The notes below the pieces were generated by a model, which searched no databases, was not told the origin of the DNA, and saw only the letters and a list, made by a program, of their open reading frames with translations. Shown piece by piece: positions 4,842-10,000 of a stretch of DNA of 10,000 bases. Position numbers and translations under genes: made by a program. This DNA comes from Magnetospirillum sp. (lineage in GTDB: Bacteria > Pseudomonadota > Alphaproteobacteria > Rhodospirillales > Magnetospirillaceae), in contig JAIWOG010000127.1 of assembly GCA_020217035.1 (NCBI GenBank), forward strand, positions 1 through 10,000, written 5' to 3'. Position 1 is the stretch's first letter. The number at the start of each line of letters is the position of its first letter.

Positions 4842-5372
4842 TTACAGCGCCCCGGCACGGTAATCCGCCAGCAGGCGGTCCATGTCCAACAGGGTGACCA
4901 TGTGGCCGTGAAAGGCGACGATGCCCAGCACCAGCGGACGCAGATGGTCGGGAATGGTGTGCGGCGGCGCCTGGATCAGGCTTTGTGGTACGTCCATCAC
5001 CTCTTCCACCGAATCCACCCGCAGCCCGCTGCGCAGATCGGCCCCCTGCCCCAGCAAAACGCGTGAGCCGGCGGCCGGCGCGGCCGGCGGATAACGCAGC
5101 ACCGAACGCAGCGACAATACCGATTCGATATCGCCGCGCACGTTGATCACCCCTTCCAGCGACGGCGGGCAGCCGGGCAGGAAATAGACCGGACAATCGG
5201 ACAGCACTTCCTTGACCCTGTCGCCGTGAAAGGCGAACCAGTCGCCGTTCAGGACGAACACCACCAGCTTCACCAGCGGCTCGTCCACGTTGACCACCGG
5301 TCCGGCGGCGCCGCGGCGGATGGCCAAAACCTGGTCCAGGGTCAAGTCGTCGCCGTTCTCGTTCTCGGTCAT
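4842..5372 (-). CDS. cheW: Chemotaxis-type coupling protein CheW
   Basis: CheW adaptor of 176 aa linking receptors to CheA. The open frame extends upstream to 5498, but the ATG at 5372-5370 overlaps the cyclase stop codon as ATGA, and the CheW fold starts after it, so this is the start. Residues 1-30 are a polar extension (MTENENGDDLTLDQVLAIRR). The CheW domain then shows LVKLVVFVLNGDWFAFHGDRVKEVL (33-57), PPSLEGVINVRGDIESVLSLR with the conserved N-R-G turn (69-89), GLRVDSVEEVMDVP (116-129) and LVLGIVAFHGHMVTLLDMDRLL (147-168). All main family blocks are present. It lies inside a tightly packed operon with hybrid CheA and the HPt-REC-REC-GGDEF protein. It is therefore expected to serve this alternative-function pathway, though sharing with other arrays cannot be excluded. 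Confidence 0.9.
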   Translation of the reverse strand: MTENENGDDLTLDQVLAIRRGAAGPVVNVDEPLVKLVVFVLNGDWFAFHGDRVKEVLSDCPVYFLPGCPPSLEGVINVRGDIESVLSLRSVLRYPPAAPAAGSRVLLGQGADLRSGLRVDSVEEVMDVPQSLIQAPPHTIPDHLRPLVLGIVAFHGHMVTLLDMDRLLADYRAGAL

Positions 5373-7033
5373 TGCGCCACCTGCACCTGGTTGCGGCCGG
5401 ATTTCTTGGCCCGGTACAGCGCCTGGTCGGCGCTTTCGCGGATCTGGTCGGCCTGGACGAAAGCGGGAAAGCCGGCGATGCCGGCGCTGAAGCTGCACGA
5501 GAAGTCGCGGTCGCCGGCGGAAAAGCGCACCTTGGCGAAATCGGCGCGCAAATTATCGATGATGGTCCGCGCTTCCTCGATGCCCACGTCTTGCAAGATG
5601 ACGGCGAATTCCTCGCCGCCATAGCGGCCCACCATGTCGGAATGGCGCAGACGCTGTTGCAGCAAGCGGGCCAGGGCCACCAGCACCTGGTCGCCGGCCG
5701 GGTGGCCGTGGGTGTCGTTGACCGACTTGAAATGATCGACGTCGATCATGGCGAAACACAATTTTCCGCCCTCGCGCTTGACCCCGGCCAAGGCGGTGTC
5801 GAGGAATTGCGACATGAAGGTGTGGTTGAACAACCCGGTCAGGCTGTCGCGCACCATCAACGACCTCAGCGTGCGCATGCGCTCGGCGCGGATGGCCACC
5901 GCGCTGATCAGATCCTCGGGCTGGATGGGCTTGGTCAGGAAGCCCTCGGCGCCGACGCGCAGCGCCGAGACCTGCTTGACCTTGTTGGTCTCGCTGGACA
6001 GGAAGACGATGGGCAGGCTGATGAATTCCGGCACCTGGCGGATCAGCCGCGACAGGTCGCGGCCGGTGCAGGTGGGCATGTACATGTCCATCAGCACCAG
6101 ATCGGGCTTGAACTCGGCCAGCACGTCCAGGATCGAGGACGGTTCGTGCAGCAGGCGGGTGGTCATGCCCACCTGTTCCAGGATGAAGCTGTGATAGGCG
6201 GCCACTTCCGGCTCGTCGTCCACCACCAGCACGCGGAACGGTTCGGGTTCCTGGCCCAAGGTCAGGGAATCCAGGACTTCCACCAGTTCGATGGCCTTCA
6301 CCGGCTTGGTGAAATACGCCTCGCCACCGGCCTGGACGGCGCGCAGGCGCGGCTCGAAGTCGCGGCGCGAGGACACGAACACCACCGGCGGCGGCGCCCG
6401 CATCTCGCGCTGCAGGTTGGCCACCACGTCGGTGCCGTTGACGCCGCCGGGGAACACGATGTCCATCACCACCGCGTCGGGCGGCGCCACCAGCAGCGCC
6501 GAGCGCATGCTGTCGGGATTGGTGAAGATGTTGACCGCGTAACCGAAGCACGACAATTGCGCCGACAAGGTTTCGGCCTGCAATTCGTCGTCGTCGCAGA
6601 TGAACACCCGCTTGCCGGCCTTCTGCTGGGCGGTCGCCGACAAGGCGAAGCTGGGGGCCTCGGCTGTGGCTTCGTCCTGGTCGCGGGCCAGTTTCAGCAA
6701 TTCCTCCAGCCGCAGGATGCGGGCCTCGAGCCCGGGCAGCATGCCGGCCAGTTCCGCCCCGCGTCCCCCCGCTTCCAGCCCCTGCAACTGCAGCAGCAAC
6801 TGCTCGCCGCCGGCCCCCTCGGCGCTGATTTCCATCAGGCCGAACGAAGCGCCTGTGCCCTTGATGGAATGGAAGGTGCGGTAAAGGTCGTCGAGCGTCG
6901 CCGAATCCGATGGCGCCCTGACCAGTTGGTCGCACAGCCGCCGGGCCTCGGACAAGGTGCCGGGCAGCTTGTCCAGGAAGGTGCGGCGCAGTTGCTTGAC
7001 CTTTTCACGCAGCGAGGGCGAGCGGTTTTCCAT
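5369..7033 (-). CDS. HPt-REC-REC-GGDEF diguanylate cyclase response regulator
   Basis: Cytoplasmic 554-aa output protein; ATG 7033 has AAGGA 8 nt upstream. An HPt domain (about 10-115) carries FHSIKGTGASFG with phospho-acceptor His55. REC1 (about 141-258) has the DDD acidic pocket at 147-149, Asp191 in VVMDIVFPGG and Lys243. REC2 (about 266-383) has DDE at 272-274, Asp316 in LMDMYMP and Lys368. The GGDEF domain (about 390-554) has RDSLTGLFNH, the active-site motif GGEEF (472-476), and an inhibitory I-site RHSD (463-466) exactly 5 residues upstream. All catalytic and phospho-residues are kept, so it should make c-di-GMP from two GTP with product inhibition. REC-REC-GGDEF is the PleD layout; the extra N-terminal HPt is unusual and suggests a phosphorelay input. 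Its place after cheA and the CheY-like gene makes it the likely output of the pathway, like WspR. Confidence 0.93.
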   Translation of the reverse strand: MENRSPSLREKVKQLRRTFLDKLPGTLSEARRLCDQLVRAPSDSATLDDLYRTFHSIKGTGASFGLMEISAEGAGGEQLLLQLQGLEAGGRGAELAGMLPGLEARILRLEELLKLARDQDEATAEAPSFALSATAQQKAGKRVFICDDDELQAETLSAQLSCFGYAVNIFTNPDSMRSALLVAPPDAVVMDIVFPGGVNGTDVVANLQREMRAPPPVVFVSSRRDFEPRLRAVQAGGEAYFTKPVKAIELVEVLDSLTLGQEPEPFRVLVVDDEPEVAAYHSFILEQVGMTTRLLHEPSSILDVLAEFKPDLVLMDMYMPTCTGRDLSRLIRQVPEFISLPIVFLSSETNKVKQVSALRVGAEGFLTKPIQPEDLISAVAIRAERMRTLRSLMVRDSLTGLFNHTFMSQFLDTALAGVKREGGKLCFAMIDVDHFKSVNDTHGHPAGDQVLVALARLLQQRLRHSDMVGRYGGEEFAVILQDVGIEEARTIIDNLRADFAKVRFSAGDRDFSCSFSAGIAGFPAFVQADQIRESADQALYRAKKSGRNQVQVAQ

Positions 7034-7052
7034 CGGGTCGTTCCTTGCCGTT

Positions 7053-7415
7053 TCAGCTCCGGCGGGCCATGACGCCGTCGATGGCGGCGATCAACGCGGT
7101 GTCCAGGGTGAAATCCTTGGTCAGGCAATCGTCCAGCCGCGGTTCCTGGGCCTTCAGCGGGCCGGGTTCGTCGCCGGTCAGCAGGATGAAGGGGATGTCC
7201 AGGCCCTGCTCGCGCAGGTCGCGGAACAGGTCGATGCCGCTGACCATGGGCATGTTCATGTCCGACACGATCAACGCCACGTCGGGGTTGTCGTTCAGCT
7301 TTTCCATGGCCTCGATACCGTTTTCGGCCATCACCACGGCGTGACCCGCATCTTCCAGCACGGCGCCTGTCATCTCGCCGGCCATGGCGTCGTCGTCGAC
7401 CACCAGAATCTTCAT
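7053..7415 (-). CDS. Single-domain receiver (CheY-like)
   Basis: Stand-alone receiver of 120 aa with no output domain. It has the acidic pocket DDD at 7-9 (ILVVDDDAMAG), the phospho-acceptor Asp52 in VSDMNMP, Thr80 in FILLTGD and Lys100 in CLTKDF, so it should be phosphorylatable. The start ATG (7415) has AAGGA 8 nt upstream, overlapping the cheA stop; the gap to cheA is 12 nt and the gap to the cyclase gene 19 nt. After Thr80 the segment GDEPGPLKAQEPRLDD is shorter and more polar than the usual alpha4 region, so the output face may differ from flagellar CheY. Likely roles are a phosphate sink or a shuttle between CheA and the HPt of the cyclase. A flagellar-motor function is possible but not suggested by the context. 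Confidence 0.9.
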   Translation of the reverse strand: MKILVVDDDAMAGEMTGAVLEDAGHAVVMAENGIEAMEKLNDNPDVALIVSDMNMPMVSGIDLFRDLREQGLDIPFILLTGDEPGPLKAQEPRLDDCLTKDFTLDTALIAAIDGVMARRS

Positions 7416-7427
7416 CGCCTTGATCCT

Positions 7428-9509
7428 TTACCCCAACAGACTCTTCAACGTGTCGACCAGGTTGGACTGGTCGAAGTCGCCCTTGACGATATAGGCGTCG
7501 GCCCCCACCTGGATGCCGCGCCGCTTGTCCTCCTCCTTCTCGCGGGAGGTGATGATGATGATGGGAACGTGGGCGTAGGCTTCTTCCTTGCGCAACGCGG
7601 CGGTCAGCGTGAAGCCGTCCATGTTGGGCATTTCCACGTCGGTCAGCACCGCGTCGAACTCGCTGCTCCGGGCCTTGGCCAGGCCGTCCAGCCCATCCTC
7701 GGCCAGGGTGACCTGATAGCCGTGGGCTTCCAGGACGTCCTTCTCGATCTCGCGGGTGTTGAGCGAATCGTCCACCACCAGCACCCGGACACGGGCGCCG
7801 GACACGGCTTCCGACGGGCCCGCGACGCCGCGCTGGCGACGGGCGGCGTCCAGCAGGGTCGATGCCTGCAACACCGACACCAGGTCGTTGCGCCCGGTCA
7901 TCACCATGCCCGAGACCAAGGGCAGACCGCGCAGATGCTCGGGCAACGGCTTGATCACCATGTCGCGCTCGTCCAGCAACTGGTCCACCATCAGCGCCAG
8001 CTTTTCGTTGCGGACCTTGATCACCACCAGCAGGCACCCGGCCCGCTTGGGCGGCGCGGCATTCAAGCCCACCAGCTCGGCCAGGGGCACCACGGGGACG
8101 AATTCGTTGTCGATGATCACCGCCTTGCGCTCGGCCACGGTGATGACGCGCTCGGGTGGGACGTCCAGGAGGTGGGCGACGTATTGGGCGGTGAAGCCGA
8201 AGGACTGGCCGCCGGCCTGCACCAACAGCACCCGCATCACCGCCAGCGACAAGGGCAGGCGCAACAGGAAGGTGGTGCCTTGGCCGGGACGGCTTTCCAC
8301 CGCGATCGAGCCCTGCAATTCGTCCACCACCACCCGCTTGACCACGTCCATGCCGACACCGCGCCCCGACACGTCGGTGATGATGGACGAGGTCGAGAAG
8401 CCGGGCAGGAAGATCAGGTCGATGATTTCCGTCTCGGTCATGGCGGCCGCCTGCTCGGCGGTCAGCAAGCCCTTCTTGATGGCCTTGTCGCGGATGAAGT
8501 CCACCGGCAGGCCGCCGCCGTCATCGGCCACCTCCACCACCACGAAGCCGCCATCCTGGCGGGCGCTCAGGCGCAACGTACCGTGGCCGGGCTTGCCGGC
8601 GGCCTGCCGCGCGGCCTGCGGTTCCAGGCCGTGATCGACGCCGTTGCGCAGCAGATGGACGATGGGGTCGGACAGGCGGTCGATCAGTTGACGGTCCAAC
8701 TCGATATCGGCGCCCGCGGTGACGCACTGCACGTCCTTGCCCAACGACCGCCCCAGGTCGCGGATCATCCGCGCCGCCGGCTCGAAGACGATGGAAAGCG
8801 GCAGCATGCGCATGATCAGCGCCTTCTTGTGCAACTCGTCCATCAACAATTCCTGGGTGAACACGTCGTCGCGCAGGTCGCGGGCGAAGCCCTGCAACCT
8901 GCCGCCCAGGGAATCGCCCGCCCGTTCGAAGCCACGCAGGTCGACCAGACGCTGGCGCAGCCTGGCGTGGCTGGACACCACCTCGCCCATCAGCTTGATT
9001 AGCTCGTCCAGCTTGGACAATTGCACCCGGACGGTTTCCGCCGTTTTCAGCTTCACCTCGGCCGGCGAGGCATCGGTGGAGGCCGCCGCGGATTGCGGCG
9101 GCGGCGGGCTGGCGGCCGCCTCGCCGCTGACAGCCTGGGCCAACGCCGCCAGCAATTGCGGATCGGGATCCGAAGGCGTGCCGGTTTCCGCCACCTGGTC
9201 CACTTGCGCGGCCATGGCATCGACGCCCCGCTGCAACAGCCGGCACAGCTCGGGGCTGGGGGCGAGGCTGCCGTCGCGCAGGGCACCCAGCACGTCCTCC
9301 ACCTTGTGGGCGGTGTCGGTGATGGCCACCAGCTTCAGCATGCGCGACGAGCCCTTGACCGTGTGGGCCGAGCGGAACAGCGCGTTCACCGCCTCGGCAT
9401 CCGAAACGCCGGCGACGGCCAGTTGCGCCAGCCCTTCTTCCAGGCGGCGCAGATGGTCGCGGGCTTCCTCGACGAAGCGGGCGACGAAACGTTTGACGTC
9501 CAAGGCCAT
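7428..9509 (-). CDS. cheA: Hybrid chemosensory histidine kinase CheA-REC
   Basis: Soluble 693-aa CheA fused to a receiver. P1/HPt (about 1-105) carries FRSAHTVKGSSRML with His49. A proline/alanine-rich linker (131-150) replaces any clear P2 domain. P3 dimerisation starts at about 158 (VRVQLSKLDELIKLMGEVV). P4 ATPase shows the N box HLLRNGVDHG (285-294), G1 DDGGGL (329-334), F box FLPGFST (368-374) and G2 GRGVGMDVV (382-390). P5 CheW-like regulatory domain spans about 422-555. The C-terminal REC (573-690) has VVDDS, Asp624 in LTDVEMPNMDG and Lys676. All kinase and receiver residues are intact. The fused REC and absent P2 match WspE/FrzE-type kinases of alternative-function pathways. GGAG lies 7 nt before ATG 9509. 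The kinase should receive signals via CheW from an MCP not present here, and pass phosphate to its REC, the CheY-like protein and the cyclase receivers. Confidence 0.95.
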   Translation of the reverse strand: MALDVKRFVARFVEEARDHLRRLEEGLAQLAVAGVSDAEAVNALFRSAHTVKGSSRMLKLVAITDTAHKVEDVLGALRDGSLAPSPELCRLLQRGVDAMAAQVDQVAETGTPSDPDPQLLAALAQAVSGEAAASPPPPQSAAASTDASPAEVKLKTAETVRVQLSKLDELIKLMGEVVSSHARLRQRLVDLRGFERAGDSLGGRLQGFARDLRDDVFTQELLMDELHKKALIMRMLPLSIVFEPAARMIRDLGRSLGKDVQCVTAGADIELDRQLIDRLSDPIVHLLRNGVDHGLEPQAARQAAGKPGHGTLRLSARQDGGFVVVEVADDGGGLPVDFIRDKAIKKGLLTAEQAAAMTETEIIDLIFLPGFSTSSIITDVSGRGVGMDVVKRVVVDELQGSIAVESRPGQGTTFLLRLPLSLAVMRVLLVQAGGQSFGFTAQYVAHLLDVPPERVITVAERKAVIIDNEFVPVVPLAELVGLNAAPPKRAGCLLVVIKVRNEKLALMVDQLLDERDMVIKPLPEHLRGLPLVSGMVMTGRNDLVSVLQASTLLDAARRQRGVAGPSEAVSGARVRVLVVDDSLNTREIEKDVLEAHGYQVTLAEDGLDGLAKARSSEFDAVLTDVEMPNMDGFTLTAALRKEEAYAHVPIIIITSREKEEDKRRGIQVGADAYIVKGDFDQSNLVDTLKSLLG

Positions 9510-9512
9510 GGC

Positions 9513-10000
9513 CTAGCTCCGTCCGCTGGCTTGGGCGACGCCGCCATGGCGTTCGCACAGGAAACGAATCTCGCTCAACGGCAAGCCCAGGGGCAACCCC
9601 AGGCCGGCATCGGGATCGGGATTGCCGGCCAGATGCTGTAGGGCTATGCGATAGGCCCGCTTGGCCGGCTCGGGCTGATCCAGGACCCGCAGTGTTTCCC
9701 CCAGGTAATATTGCGCCACCCAGCATTCGTGGCGGCAATAGACCGCCTGCTTGAACCAGCGCAACGCCGCCACGTGGTCGCCTTGCGACCGGGCGGAAAA
9801 GCCCAGCAGCACCGCCGCCGCCGCCGACCACGGATCCTTCTCCAGCACCCGGTGGGCCTGGATTTCCGCTTCGGCATAGGCCCGGCGATGAATTTGCACA
9901 TGGGCGAACAGCAAGGCCGCCGCCCAATCGTCGGGGGTGTCGTCCACCAGCGGCCGCAGCAGACGGGCGGCGTCCTCGTAGCGTTCTTCCCGCACCAGGA
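9513..10000 (-). CDS. TPR protein, probable C-terminus of a CheR-type methyltransferase
   Basis: Partial: 161 codons before the stop (9515-9513) are visible and the frame stays open through the right edge, where residues read LVREERYEDAARLLRPLV; the true start lies outside. The visible part is helical repeats of TPR type: EDAARLLRPLVDDTPDDWAA, AEAEIQAHRVLEKDPWSAAA, GDHVAALRWFKQAVYCRHECW and YYLGETLRVLDQPEPAKRAYRIAL, then a short tail after about residue 130. The pattern 'large TPR unit, xYLGExxRxxxxxxxAxRAYRxAL' resembles the C-terminal TPR part of CheR methyltransferases such as FrzF and WspC, which methylate receptor glutamates. It sits 3 nt before cheA, which supports that reading. The methyltransferase domain itself is not in the window, so a separate TPR scaffold protein is possible. 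Confidence 0.6.
   Translation of the reverse strand, partial: LVREERYEDAARLLRPLVDDTPDDWAAALLFAHVQIHRRAYAEAEIQAHRVLEKDPWSAAAAVLLGFSARSQGDHVAALRWFKQAVYCRHECWVAQYYLGETLRVLDQPEPAKRAYRIALQHLAGNPDPDAGLGLPLGLPLSEIRFLCERHGGVAQASGRS

Noticed and set aside
5373..5498. Upstream extension of cheW to 5498
   Set aside because: The added Arg/Gly/Pro-rich residues are a shadow of the cyclase 3' end; the ATGA overlap at 5369-5372 marks the start.
5372..7072. Plus-strand open frame of 566 codons opposite the cyclase gene
   Set aside because: It mirrors the GC3-rich minus-strand gene, is loaded with His, Gln, Gly and Arg, has no recognisable domain, and the minus-strand product is a clear four-domain protein.
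6957..9002. Plus-strand open frame of 681 codons opposite cheA and the CheY-like gene
   Set aside because: Same artefact: low-complexity His/Gln/Gly-rich translation antisense to an unmistakable CheA.

Overview
The window looks like chromosomal DNA of a high-GC alphaproteobacterium. Strong GC3 bias, Shine-Dalgarno-led genes, ATGA-coupled operons and the gene content (chemosensory, diguanylate cyclase, Mo regulation, sulfur trafficking) fit a Rhodospirillales organism of the Magnetospirillum/Azospirillum kind. That placement is inferred from style and content, not from a marker gene. No tRNA, rRNA, insertion sequence, CRISPR array or phage gene was seen.

Left part (1-1740): a DsrE2-type sulfur-trafficking protein, cut by the left edge, is divergent from a YeeE/YedE-family (TsuA-like) sulfur-compound permease. 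The DsrE2 promoter region carries a nested palindrome, ATTA-N8-TAAT inside a 9-bp inverted repeat, that resembles an ArsR-type sulfide/persulfide-sensor operator. The permease is followed by about 135 bp of consecutive hairpins, the last of which covers the end of the convergent DUF2023 gene.

Middle part (1725-4468): a long-chain flavodoxin and a DUF2023 protein form a translationally coupled pair on the minus strand. Upstream is modA (periplasmic molybdate-binding protein), divergent from modE (molybdate-responsive regulator). Between modA and modE lies a perfect 17-bp-arm palindrome that matches the Mo-box pattern and contains mirror-image -35/-10 elements for both genes. No modB or modC is present in the window.

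Right part (4449-10000): six tightly packed minus-strand genes form a chemosensory operon. In transcription order they are a TPR protein that is probably the C-terminus of a CheR methyltransferase (cut by the right edge), a hybrid CheA with a C-terminal receiver, a single-domain receiver, an HPt-REC-REC-GGDEF diguanylate cyclase, a CheW, and a short degenerate CheW-like protein. Spacers are 3 to 19 nt or 4-nt overlaps. The layout recalls the Wsp and Frz alternative-function pathways rather than a flagellar switch: CheA-REC and a CheR-TPR-like protein would control c-di-GMP synthesis. The unusual element is the HPt on the cyclase, which gives the operon two HPt and four receiver domains. The operon's last gene overlaps the 3' end of modE by 20 bp in convergent orientation.
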